Source: Baffinella frigidus
Taxonomy: Eukaryota > Cryptophyceae > Cryptomonadales > Baffinellaceae
Length of the DNA stretch: 11,509 nucleotides
Assembly (NCBI GenBank): GCA_026770585.1
Contig: MU646392.1
Coordinates: 234,735-246,243 of the forward strand
Direction of reading: 5' to 3'
A program made the translations under genes and the position numbers. Below, one piece after another: positions 1 through 7,225 of this stretch (within the stretch, counting starts at the first letter, position 1; each line of letters starts with the position of its first letter). Below the pieces are notes generated by a model, which saw nothing but the letters and a program-made list of their open reading frames with translations, did not search any database and was not told where the DNA came from.

Positions 1-40
1 GAGTTAGGGCGAATATTCACCCTATAGTCACTGAAGGGAT
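1..40 (+). repeat. Short direct repeat, copy 1 (GAGTTAGGGCGAA unit)
   Basis: The first 40 bases share the start GAGTTAGGGCGA, an ATTC core and the end GAGGGAT/GAAGGGAT with positions 718-757. Each copy carries a small hairpin, GGGCGAA followed after two bases by TTC(G/A)CCC. The copy here adjoins a broken MITE end (48-91). The copy at 718 follows a repeat fragment and precedes telomere-like DNA, so this looks like mobile-element-associated sequence rather than a gene. Function is unknown. Confidence 0.5.
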
Positions 41-47
41 CATGGTT

Positions 48-91
48 CTGGGGGGGGGGGGGCGCTTTCTTACGAGCGAGGCACTTCTGTA
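48..91 (+). mobile_element. Solo right end of the CAGGGGTACC MITE family
   Basis: A G-run followed by GGCGCTTTCTTACGAGCGAG and ending CTTCTG-TA matches the right terminal inverted repeat of the complete elements at 7516-7626 and 7811-7927, with a few substitutions. No matching left end precedes it within the window, so it is truncated or lies beyond the edge. It carries no coding sequence. Confidence 0.6.
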
Positions 92-225
92 CATTTACCG
101 CCTCGGGGACTACAGGAAGCGACGGACGTAGGTGAACGGCGCCCGCCAGATGCTCTCGCTCGCCTTATTTACTGAGAGACAATCTCTAGATACATTTTGG
201 GCGCCGCGTGGCCTCGCACCCACGA

Positions 226-335
226 CCCTTTAGGTCCTTCAGGTTCTTCGAGCTCCCAACATGGACGGACACCGGAACTTGCTCTGTAGAAAGGCCATGC
301 TTCCTTTGGGTCCACATCAAGCCCCCCCTGTACAT
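226..335 (+). repeat. Dispersed repeat family R1, copy a
   Basis: About 110 bases containing CTTTAGGTCCTTCAGGTTCT, then GAGCTCCCAACATGGACGGA, then AGAAAGGCCATGCTTCCTTT. The reverse complement recurs with high similarity at 843-960, and the first part has weaker direct copies near 2125-2200 and 3415-3520. The small reading frames on both strands here (about 70-80 codons) are not recognisable proteins. It is best described as a dispersed non-coding repeat, possibly a transposon fragment. Confidence 0.65.
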
Positions 336-383
336 AGGATCGCGGATGGCGTTGCTGAAGGTGTTGTCCATGTTGTGGATGTA

Positions 384-427
384 CATGGGGTACATCTCTC
401 ATAAGAAACGCCCAACCCCCCCCGCCC
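384..427 (+). mobile_element. Solo left end of the CAGGGGTACC MITE family
   Basis: CATGGGGTACATCTCTCATA followed by AGAAACGCCC and a C-run matches the left terminal inverted repeat of the complete copies at 7516 and 7811. A TA dinucleotide precedes it at 382-383. Instead of the usual internal segment and right end, the sequence passes directly into telomere-like CCCTAAA repeats at about 430. This is therefore a junction between a MITE end and a telomeric tract. Confidence 0.6.
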
Positions 428-429
428 GG

Positions 430-655
430 GGCCTAAACCCTAAAACCTGAAACCCTAAAACCTAAACCCTAAACCTGAAACCCTAAATCCTAAACCCCAC
501 ACCCTCAACCCCGACCCCCAAACCCCAAACCCCAAACCCCAGACCCTACACCCCAAACCTGGAAACCTGGAAACCCTGACCCCTAAACTCTGCAAACCCT
601 AGAACCTAACTTTGAACCCTCAACCCTCAAACCTCAACCCTAAACCCTGAACCCT
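430..655 (-). repeat. Interstitial telomere-like repeat, C-rich strand, block 1
   Basis: Degenerate CCCTAAA units with variants CCCTGAA, CCCCAAA and CCTAAAA. The plus strand carries the C-rich orientation, so TTTAGGG lies on the minus strand. Degeneracy and non-telomeric flanks on both sides show an old internal tract rather than an active chromosome end. Short reading frames through it are artefacts of the repeat. A small further patch of the same type lies at 760-797. Confidence 0.9.
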
Positions 656-716
656 ATCCCTTAGGTGGCGAGTAGGCTCATAGACCCTACGGTAGGGCCC
701 TGGGACCTGCCTAGGG
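655..716 (-). repeat. Repeat fragment shared with 8530-8596 in inverse orientation
   Basis: The reverse complement, reading CTAGGCAGGTCCCAGGGCCC then TACCGTAGGG and ending CTAAGGGAT, closely matches 8530-8596. At the second site it follows a MITE-like left end (8476). It is probably an internal piece of a MITE variant, here enclosed by telomere-like tracts. Confidence 0.6.
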
Positions 717-717
717 C

Positions 718-757
718 GAGTTAGGGCGAACATTCGCCCGTCTGCCGCTTGAGGGAT
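718..757 (+). repeat. Short direct repeat, copy 2 (GAGTTAGGGCGAA unit)
   Basis: Second copy of the repeat at 1-40. The hairpin is better preserved here, GGGCGAA-CA-TTCGCCC, seven paired bases with a two-base loop. It sits between the repeat fragment 655-716 and a short telomere-like patch at 760-797. Confidence 0.5.
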
Positions 758-842
758 ACCCCAAACCCTAAAAACTAACCCTGAACTCTATCCCTGAGAG
801 CGACCCACTTGGTGCGGTCCACTTAGTAGTCTGCCGCGATCC

Positions 843-960
843 TTCTGCACCGGGGGGCCTGAATGTGATCCGAAAGGAAGCATGGCCTTTCTGCAGAATA
901 AGTTCCGGTGTCCGCCTATGTTGGGAGCTCGAAGAACCAAACGGACCTAAAGGACTTGTC
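843..960 (-). repeat. Dispersed repeat family R1, copy b (inverted)
   Basis: On the plus strand this reads AAGGAAGCATGGCCTTTCTG, then AAGTTCCGGTGTCCGCCTAT, then GTTGGGAGCTCGAAGAACC. It is the near reverse complement of 226-335. The two copies form an imperfect inverted repeat enclosing a MITE end and the first telomere-like blocks. A 65-codon minus-strand frame across it is not a recognisable protein. Confidence 0.65.
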
Positions 961-999
961 GTCATAGAGACCGCGGTCAGTCTACTGCTGTCCTCTCAA

Positions 1000-1510
1000 T
1001 CCCTGACACCTGAAACCCAAACCCTCAACCTTCAACCATGACCCTAAACCCAACACCCATGATCTATAAAACATAAACCCTGACTACTACACCCTAAACC
1101 TAAAACCCGAAACCTAAACTCCTAAACCCTTGACCCTAAACACCAAATCAAAAACCCACAACCCTAAACCCTGGACCCTAAACCCTAAACCCTAAACCCT
1201 AAACCCAAAACCTTAAACCCAAAACCCTAAACCTTAAATCGTAAACACTAAACCCGAAACCCTGAGCCTTGCACCCTAAATCATAAAAACTCGACCTCAA
1301 AACCCAAACCCTTAACCCTGATCCTCGACACTCAACACCCAAATCCCAACCCCCAAATCCAAACTCCAAACCCGATGTCTCACACCCTGCACCCTGCACC
1401 ATGCACCCTGCACCATGCACCCTAAACCCTGCACCATGCACCCTGCACCCTAAACTCTCAACCCTGAACCCTAAACCCTACACCTTAAACCCTAAGTCCT
1501 AAACCCTAAA
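1000..1510 (-). repeat. Interstitial telomere-like repeat, C-rich strand, block 2
   Basis: About 510 bases of degenerate CCCTAAA-type units in the same polarity as block 1. Positions 1176-1206 hold at least four perfect consecutive heptamers; the rest is diverged. A local minisatellite lies inside at 1381-1446. Open frames on the minus strand (for example 1199-1441) are repeat artefacts rich in Gly, Phe, Val and Leu. Confidence 0.9.
1381..1446 (+). repeat. Minisatellite of CACCCTGCACCATG-type units
   Basis: Alternating CACCCTG and CACCATG heptamers form a compact array inside the C-rich telomere-like block. The units keep the seven-base period of the telomere repeat, so the array probably arose by amplification of mutated CCCTAAA units. 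Confidence 0.7.
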
Positions 1511-1524
1511 CTTTTAACAAAAAG

Positions 1525-1735
1525 GTTTGGAGTTGAGGGTTTACGGTTTATTGTTCAGGGTTTACGGTTCAGGGATCAGGGGTTAGTGTTGAGTGTTTAG
1601 TGTCCAGTGTATAGTGTTTAGTGTTTAGTGTTTAGGGTGTTGGGTTTAGGGTTCAGGGTTCAAGGTTTTAGGTTTAGGGTTTAGGTTTTTGGGTTTAGGG
1701 TTCAGGGTTTAGGGTTCAGGGTTTTAGGGTTCAGC
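1525..1735 (+). repeat. Interstitial telomere-like repeat, G-rich strand
   Basis: After a short non-repeat joint around 1511-1524 the polarity reverses: the plus strand now reads TTTAGGG-type units such as GGGTTTAGGGTTCAGGG, with GTGTTTAGTGTTTAGTG variants near 1600-1640. With the preceding C-rich block this makes an imperfect inverted repeat of several hundred bases. Confidence 0.9.
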
Positions 1736-1926
1736 ACTTATTGACACTTATTGACTTTATTCGAAAGTGAGAATGCACGGTGCAAGAATTGAGGCGAGGT
1801 TAGGAAAACATCTGGGCGGTTGAGATGTTGGGTTTATTCTTCCCCGATTGACTTTACAAGTGATTTTACCGTGGCCGAACATTCTCTCTTCGAACCGATC
1901 GACTTTCGATTGCGGGTGTTCCGTTT
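1736..1926. other. Unassigned spacer
   Basis: No coding, RNA or clear repeat signal. It starts with a short direct repeat CACTTATTGACACTTATTGA at about 1737-1756. A 70-codon plus-strand frame begins at 1820, but it runs straight into the tandem duplication at 1927 and resembles no family I know. Confidence 0.4.
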
Positions 1927-1984
1927 CTCAGGCAATTGTACGAGATGTCGCCCGACTCAGGCAATTGTACGAGATGTCGCCCAA
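1927..1984 (+). repeat. Tandem duplication, 29-base period, two units
   Basis: CTCAGGCAATTGTACGAGAT followed by GTCGCCC occurs at 1927-1953 and again exactly at 1956-1982, a period of 29 bases. The identity of the two units indicates a recent duplication. No function is apparent. Confidence 0.9.
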
Positions 1985-2036
1985 GATCGGGCAGCCTGCG
2001 GCGCAAAAAGCCAGATAAAAACACTTGCATAGATCG

Positions 2037-2086
2037 ACATAGATCGAGAGAGGATACGATCACATAGATCGAGAGAGGATACGATC
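2037..2086 (+). repeat. Tandem duplication, 25-base period, two units
   Basis: ACATAGATCGAGAGAGGATA followed by CGATC occurs at 2037-2061 and again identically at 2062-2086. It lies about 50 bases after another exact duplication of different sequence, suggesting a locally slippage-prone stretch. Confidence 0.9.
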
Positions 2087-2124
2087 CTAGGAAGACCATC
2101 CAAAGATTAATTGATTCGGCCCAG

Positions 2125-2200
2125 GGTCCTTTAGGGAGTAAGGGTCCTTTAGGTCCTTTAGGTTTTAATTTCTCCCAACATATGCCAACGACACGCCCTT
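2125..2200 (+). repeat. Dispersed repeat family R1, copy c (diverged)
   Basis: GGTCCTTTAGGTTTTAATTT followed by CTCCCAACATATGCC and CGACACGCCCTT matches 3420-3475 closely and 226-262 more weakly. An internal tandem of GGGTCCTTTAGG units precedes the match. This copy preserves only the left part of the family. Confidence 0.6.
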
Positions 2201-2680
2201 CGGCCGTTTGACCGTTTGAAGGACGGGCCCGCCTCACGTTTTTTTCCACGCTTTACAAAAAGACTTAAAATCGTGAGGGCTCCTAATGATTTCTAATGAT
2301 TTTTCAAAATCATTTCCAGCCTATTAAATTTTGGGCCCTAATCAAACCTAAGAAAAATCTAATCATTTCCGGCCTATCAGATTCCTGAAATGTCCGTTTT
2401 TCGCTTAGCTTTCTCGCGGAACCGGCTTGAAGTTGATGTTGATAAACCTCGCCGTGCATTTGTACGCTCGTACGAGCTGTACCCGTACAACGATATTTGC
2501 GAGAAAACCGACCAAAAGGGCTCCAATTCTGCCGGTGGGGTTATTACTGATTACTGATTATGTACTGAAGAAATCAAAAATGGGCTCGATTTTCGGCGCT
2601 GGGGCGGGGGGGGGGGCTTGAAGGGCCCCGCCGATCCGGGCGGTCAAGGGCTGTGCGGATCCAGCGCGTCGAGGGGCTCC
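2201..2680. other. Region without a recognisable gene
   Basis: An AT-richer stretch with the short repeat AATCATTTCC(A/G)GCCTAT at about 2308 and 2363, then a G-run near 2600-2616. A 64-codon frame (2427-2621) ends in glycine codons from the G-run and has no recognisable domain. No RNA gene or strong regulatory site is visible. Confidence 0.4.
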
Positions 2681-2683
2681 TCT

Positions 2684-3013
2684 TCATGAGGTCAGATCCC
2701 GCGTTCGCGCGCCCCTGCTCGCATTGCTGGTCTGAGTTGGCTCCTCCATGCCTATTCCATGGTCAATAATCCGGGGTCCGGGCGGCCAATTCCGGCAGAG
2801 GGGGGGCGGGCAGGGCATGACCCCCCACCTGCAGGGCAGGCTAGTGTCGAAGCAAGCCCGCTGGCACCTTGCGAGCGTCGAGGCGCCACTGATGCGCGGA
2901 TAAAGGCCAGGATTCTGATTTCCAGGCGCGCTGGACAGATGAGGAGGATCCTGGCCGGCTGTCGGCTCACACGCCGAGTGGGCGACGAGGCACCGGCCCG
3001 GGGACATCGTTGA
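2684..3013. other. GC-rich stretch open on both strands, no assigned product
   Basis: Frames are open on both strands (minus 2684-3007, 107 codons; plus 2759-3013, 84 codons). Being open in several frames at once is expected of GC-rich DNA with few stop codons. Neither peptide shows a domain, signal peptide or membrane segment that I recognise. A real gene here cannot be excluded, but nothing supports one strand over the other. Confidence 0.25.
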
Positions 3014-3414
3014 GCTATATAGCTGAGGCTCTACAGCTGCGTGACGCTCGAATTCGCATCGACGAGGCGACTAAAGCAGATAGAATGAGGAAAAATGTGC
3101 ATAGATCAGGTGGGAGGCGGTGAATTTCGGCTGAGTTGTGAATAATTGCGGGGCTGCTCGCTCTTCCGCGCCTCGAGTCTCGTGCCTGCTCTAGTAATCA
3201 GTTCTTCCCCTTTGCAGTGCCGCGCGCGGATAGGGCGGGAGAGAGCGGGGAGCGCGCTGTTGAGCTCTGAAATATATGGTTTGGGTGGAGAACTGGCAGT
3301 GTCTGGTACCGTACGATGCAGGGAGGATCGCACAGGAACATATTAGCTCGAAAGATGCGCCGCGAAAAGTTGGTCAGTGCCCTGTAGGATCCTAGAACCC
3401 TGCTCCGCCCAACT
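3014..3414. other. Region without a recognisable gene
   Basis: It begins near the small perfect palindrome AGCTATATAGCT. Overlapping frames of 66-75 codons exist on both strands between 3106 and 3346 and do not resemble known proteins. No tRNA, rRNA or inverted-repeat element was found. Confidence 0.35.
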
Positions 3415-3520
3415 TCATCCTTCAGGTCCTTTAGGTTTTAATTTCGCCCAACATAGCCCAGCGGCACGCCCTTCCGTACGAGCTCGTAGAAAGGATCTGC
3501 AGAGAAAGCATTTTTGCCTT
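3415..3520 (+). repeat. Dispersed repeat family R1, copy d
   Basis: CAGGTCCTTTAGGTTTTAAT followed by TTCGCCCAACATAGCC, CGGCACGCCCTT and TAGAAAGGATCT matches copy c closely and the order of motifs in copy a (CCTTCAGG, CCCAACAT, TAGAAAGG). Four copies in 3.5 kb with different flanks indicate a mobile or amplified sequence. Confidence 0.6.
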
Positions 3521-4560
3521 CGGATCGCGTTTAGCTCTCCAGTGCAGAGGCTCGTGAAGAGGGGATACAGGGTGATCCAAATTGATCATCGCGCCGAAGG
3601 TTTTCGGTAATAAGCATTTTTCGCAGCCATATTTCTAAATTAGGTCCTATTTCTTCCCACCGGCGGTGGGTGGTCGGTCCCCTAGACACCCCCTTGTGAT
3701 GAACACGAACGCTTCACAACAGGGGAAGACGAAGGGCGAGCCGTGATCGCATCAATTCACCTGGTCCCTGGTGAAGCAACACACGAGTTCCTGAAACCCG
3801 TGTGTGCACCAAGGACCTCGTGTGTGCACAGGTGACTCGTCCTACGAGCTCGTACGAACACAAGTGGGGGCCAAAATTGTTGGCCACTTGGGTGCTTTGG
3901 TGCGCTTCGTGAACGAAGCGCCTTTAGCACCACAAAGCGCACGCACGTGCTTCGTGACGGTTTTCGTTGGCTGGGTTGCGGGTGTCAACGTGACCCATTT
4001 TGACTTTTGACTTCAAAGTTGATTTTCGTGACTCCTACCGCTTCGGCTTCTGGGGGGTACATACTTGTCACGTGACCAACTTTTCTTCGTATACTGTTGT
4101 ATACTCGGTGATATATGACTCTGGGTAGGTGACTCTCTAGAGCATCTTTCTGCTCTCGCGTGTCGCCTCCCAGAGCTTAAAAGTCAACTTAAAAGTGAAC
4201 TGCCGCTCGGTTTGTTGACTTTACGGAGAGGTTGGTGTGTTTGGTCTCGCAGGTGGTACGACTCTCTGGATACCATTATAATGATACCGACACGCGGCAA
4301 TTCACGCGGCACGAGAGGAAGAAAAAAAGAGGCGCCCCCCTAAATCTCGAACCTGCTTTATCTTTGTCATCATGTTTCCTTTGTTGGCTGGACGTGACAG
4401 AATCTCGACTGATCTGTGGAGTTGGGGAACGGTCAACTGCCTTTGAGACGATTTTAGAGCCGTCACAAATTATAAAAAGAGTTTTAAGATAGGACAAGAC
4501 CTCCGAAAGAGCCTTCGTTCGACAAAGGATGTCCCCGAAATATTACAAGTTTCTGTCCTG
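3521..4560. other. Non-coding stretch with palindromes, no recognised gene
   Basis: Frames are short (up to 86 codons) and unlike known proteins. Visible structure includes CGTGTGTGCAC repeated at about 3799 and 3822, a hairpin at 3902-3921, the palindrome GTCACGTGAC at 4067-4076 and the near-tandem AAAAGTCAACTT/AAAAGTGAACT around 4180-4200. A TATA-like TATAAAAAG lies near 4471, about 770 bases before the gene start, which is too far to assign. Confidence 0.35.
3902..3921 (+). repeat. Perfect 8-bp hairpin with a four-base loop
   Basis: GCGCTTCG-TGAA-CGAAGCGC. It lies within a larger imperfect dyad in which GGTGCTTTGGTGCGC on the left and GCACCACAAAGCGCAC on the right can partly pair. No T-run follows, so it is not a simple terminator. 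Function is unknown. Confidence 0.6.
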
Positions 4561-4584
4561 TATCCTAAAACAGGATTTAGGATA
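4561..4584 (+). repeat. Perfect 9-bp inverted repeat, six-base loop
   Basis: TATCCTAAA-ACAGGA-TTTAGGATA. A second, competing dyad overlaps it: TCCTGT just upstream pairs with the ACAGGA that forms its loop, so two alternative hairpins are possible. It lies about 650 bases upstream of the zinc-finger gene. Confidence 0.65.
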
Positions 4585-5238
4585 GAGATATTAATCTCTT
4601 GTGACCCGTGTAACTTCATCCCGTCCTAAAAGGCGAGTTTTAAAGTTCACGTGGGAATTACTGGGAATTACGTCTCAATTACAGGAACTGGTATCAGTAG
4701 TAAACTCAGCCCGGGTTGGAGCCGTTTGGTCCAAACTAAGTGTTTTTATCTCTTTTTTTGCGCCGCAGGCTGCCTTATTTCGGATTTTATGTCGTACAAA
4801 TGCCGTTGATTCCCCAGAAACGGAAAACCCGCAATCGAAAGTCACTTGTTTACATCTGAGAAACGTTCGGCCGCGCTAAAATCACTTGTAAAGTCGAAAC
4901 AGAAGAAAAGAGTCGGTGTCAATAAGTGTCGGAGTGGGTATCACGATTTTCATCATGATTCTGAAACGTTGCGTCTGGATTTTGTTTTAAATCTTTCCTC
5001 GTGCGCGGAAAAACACCCAAGCTGCATTTGTGTTTTGGGGAAGCTCAGTCGGTCAGAGCTTGTCAAGCTCACCCTGGTCGTAAAACATTTCACGATTCCA
5101 GACGGTGACCGATATCCGATATCAGTCATCTTGTCAAACACGTGCGAGCTCTCCCCGCCGCTGAGGACTCCCACACTCACCCCCCAACACTTTCACGATC
5201 CCCATCCCTCGTCCTAAGGAACGGATCCTGTCAAGGAG
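4585..5238 (+). other. Upstream flank of the zinc-finger gene
   Basis: Lower in GC than the gene that follows. A 123-codon plus-strand frame (4846-5217) lies in the same reading frame as the gene, but a TAA at 5215-5217 closes it 21 bases before the chosen ATG. Its peptide is unlike any family I know and it may simply be 5' leader. A near-tandem GGGAATTACT/GGGAATTACG lies around 4653-4672. CACGTG boxes occur at 4648 and 5139. Confidence 0.4.
5139..5144. promoter_or_regulatory. CACGTG box about 95 bases before the gene start
   Basis: A perfect CACGTG (G-box/E-box core, a typical bZIP or bHLH site) lies 95 bases upstream of the ATG at 5239. Further perfect copies are at 3944, 4069, 4648 and, in intron 1, 5574. 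The hexamer is short, so a chance occurrence is possible; the regulatory role is inferred from position only. Confidence 0.25.
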
Positions 5239-7034
5239 ATGTCGCAAGTCGACCGCAAGCGCGCCATCAAGCCTCCGGCGCTCAAGGATCTTGAGACGAT
5301 GCCGGTGAGCAAGCGGATGAAGAAGGCTGCGCCCTCGCCTCATGCCTCGGGTGTGACCCCCAAAGCGCGTTCCGATGCCAAGGCCCGGCCCTCGGTGCCG
5401 TCGACTCCTCGCGGGAAGCATGGGGGATCCGAACTCGCGGTCAAAGTTGAGGAGGAGATCGAGATGGAGACCACCGCGACCAACGCCAACCACAACAAGT
5501 ACGCTCCCCACGACCAACACCATCCCTGAGCCCTGAGGCCTGTTTCACCTGGGGGGCGCAGCAATTGCGCCAGCACGTGAACAACGGATCCACGCGTCAG
5601 TCCTCGTTAGCTAGAGAACAGGGGATCGACAGATCCATGCATCCTCCCTCATGACCTGGCAACAGCGTTGGCGCAAAGCTTCCCAACCCCCCCTAAAACC
5701 AATCCCCAACTCAGGTACTGCCACTTCTGCCAGCACGTCAAGGTTCGCGCGAGCAGCATGCTGGCGTGCGAAAACAAGGAGTGCTGCCGTCGCTTCTGCG
5801 AGCACTGCCTCCTCACCCATCTGGGGGAGACCGTTGAGCCGATGTCGAGTGATGCGTGGAACATGGTCGGCGGCAAGGTGCGTGCCTGCATCCATCCCCG
5901 CCCCTCCCCTGCGCGCAACTCAGCCCAGCCAGGACGCTCTTCTCCATCTTGGCACCTGACCACCTGACCACATGACCACCGTCGGAGGTGTGCCCTGCAC
6001 TGAGCGCAGCCACGCCGCTCCTGCCCTGGTCCCCTTGCGCCTTGCGGGAACTGACCACCCTTCCCGCGTTTCAGGCGGTGTGGAACTGCCCTATCTGCCG
6101 GAGCAAGTGCTGCTGCTCGGTGGCAGACTGCGGCGCCGACCACCGCCACTGCAAGGCCTACCGCTACCGCCGCCGCCGCGCCGAGCAGGCCTCCAAGCGC
6201 ATGGCCGCCGTGGCGGACAAGCGGGGCGTGAAGAAGCCGCCCACCACCACCCCCGCGCCCCCGACCAAGAAGGCTGCGCCGCCCGCCCCCCGCCTCACGG
6301 TGGTGCTCCCCGCCACGGGCGCCCCGGGCCCGGCGGCGTTCCAGAGCGTCGCTGCGATGAACCGCCGCGCCGCCGACATGATCGAGACCCCCCCCCCCTC
6401 CTTCTCCTTCCTCCTCCCCAAGGCGGCGTGGGGCTCGGAGCCCGCGCACCCACGGCTGGCGAGCAGTGCGCGCGAGCTGGCGACGGCGCGGGACCCATCC
6501 CCCGTCGACTCGATCGTGTCGGCGGCGGCGGACGAGGACAGCGCCGCGCGGCCCGCCTCGGCGTTCATGGGGGAAGGGGAAGCAGACGCCGCGGGCCTCT
6601 GGGCGTGCGCCGAGGTGGGGGAGTATCCGCGGGGGGAGGGGAGCATCTCGATCGAGGACGAGGCGCTCGGGGGGATGTACGGGCACATGTGCGAACACGT
6701 GTTCCCCCCCGAAAGCGAGGAGAGCGGCGACGACGTGCTCCCCGAAGCGCTCCTCTCCGCGGGAGGGTGGGCGGTGCACGAGGAGGCGCGGCGCCACCCG
6801 GACGCGGCAGCCCCGCTCGACCTCGACCTCGAGCTCGACGAGGCTCTCTGGCTCCGCAAGACCTACGAGACGGTGTACAACCCCGCGGCGCGGCAGCGCG
6901 CGCTGCAGGCGCTCGTGTCGGGCTCGGGCTGCCCCCCCGGGAAGCGCGCCGAGGCGGGGGCGTCGCCAGGCTTCTCTGGCTTCGGCCTCGAGCCCCTGCC
7001 TGTCGCGCGTAAGTGCACGGTCGTTTACGACTAA
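5239..7034 (+). CDS. zf-4CXXC_R1 (CDCA7-type) zinc-finger protein, three exons
   Basis: Exons are 5239-5498, 5715-5877 and 6075-7034, encoding 460 residues. The ATG follows an in-frame TAA at 5215. Residues 1-87 are basic and low-complexity, with a KRMKK nuclear-localisation-like patch. The cysteine-rich domain spans 88-167: C89/C92, C105/C110, C115/C118, then C146/C149, C153, C155, C160 and C167. It is complete only after splicing: intron 1 removal creates NKYCHFC, and intron 2 removal joins the FCEHCLLTHLGE half to VWNCPICRSKC. Arg-rich sequence follows (171-195), then a Pro/Ala/acidic tail presumably disordered, and a final charged segment LDLDLELDEALW near 389. The family includes CDCA7, which activates the HELLS chromatin remodeller in DNA methylation maintenance. 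Nuclear chromatin function is inferred. The CRQK and LRNRYGE-type positions of animal CDCA7 are replaced (CQHVK, LLTHLGE), so it may be a divergent family member rather than a true CDCA7. The C terminus is uncertain because of a donor-like GTAAGT at 7009. Confidence 0.82.
5499..5714 (+). other. Intron 1 of the zinc-finger gene (216 bp)
   Basis: Donor AACAA|GTACGC and acceptor CAACTCAG|GTACTG. It splits a lysine codon (AA|G). Removal joins the N-terminal exon to the first CxxC pair as N-K-Y-C-H-F-C, a typical start of the zf-4CXXC_R1 domain. Without splicing the first frame stops at 5527-5529 before any zinc ligand. A CACGTG lies inside at 5574. Confidence 0.85.
5878..6074 (+). other. Intron 2 of the zinc-finger gene (197 bp)
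   Basis: Donor GGCAAG|GTGCGT and acceptor GCGTTTCAG|GCGGTG, phase 0. It divides the cysteine-rich domain between its sixth and seventh zinc ligands (C118 and C146). Another in-frame GT (after AACATG at 5865) would give a five-residue-shorter linker but is a poorer donor. Confidence 0.85.
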
Positions 7035-7160
7035 ATGTAAGATGTTCGTTTACTCACCAGACGTCTTCCCCGCGGGGGGTCCTAGTTAGCAGGCCAGTTG
7101 TTTGTGCCGTCAAATTCAATATATTATTATTATTCGCACACTCCGTGTGTCTCGAGTGCC
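7035..7160 (+). other. 3' flank of the zinc-finger gene
   Basis: TGTAA at 7036-7040 directly follows the stop codon, and an AT-rich stretch with AATATATTATTATTATT lies at about 7118-7134. Either could contribute to 3' end formation; TGTAA is the polyadenylation motif of green algae. The first is very close to the stop, so neither assignment is firm. Confidence 0.2.
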
Positions 7161-7167
7161 ATGGGCG

Positions 7168-7225
7168 TGTTGTGGGTATCTAGGCTCTAAGGGCACTTGC
7201 GGACACGCGGTTGTGAGGACGCCAA
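7168..7225 (+). repeat. Repeat family R3, copy a (TGTGGGTATCTAGGCTC)
   Basis: TGTGGGTATCTAGGCTCTAA followed by GGGCAC, GGACACGCGGTTGTGAGGAC. Further copies are at 7398-7460, 8239-8300 and, shortened, 10776-10815. In this copy TGTGGGTATCT (7171-7181) can pair with AGATACCCACA (7240-7250), an 11-bp perfect inverted repeat about 58 bases apart, suggesting a small fold-back element. Confidence 0.65.

Noticed and set aside
1199-1441. An 80-codon minus-strand frame rich in Gly, Phe and Val
   Set aside because: It is a translation of the telomere-like repeat and its minisatellite.
430-1735. A chromosome end
   Set aside because: The tracts are degenerate, change polarity, and have unique and repeat DNA on both sides, so they are internal.
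2684-3007. A 107-codon minus-strand gene candidate
   Set aside because: The opposite strand is equally open, no domain is recognisable, and GC-rich composition explains the lack of stops.
4846-5217. A 123-codon plus-strand frame just upstream of the zinc-finger gene
   Set aside because: No recognisable family, no splice signal linking it to the gene, and a stop separates them. It is noted as leader or spacer, not as a gene.
5649-6797. A 382-codon open frame on the minus strand
   Set aside because: It lies antisense to the zinc-finger gene and its introns, is Arg/Gly/Ala-rich and has no domain. It is a by-product of GC-rich codon use in the plus-strand gene.
5972-7012. A 346-codon plus-strand frame overlapping exon 3
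   Set aside because: It is shifted relative to the frame that carries the zinc ligands, and reads as Arg/Pro/Gly-rich low-complexity sequence. The frame chosen joins correctly to exon 2.
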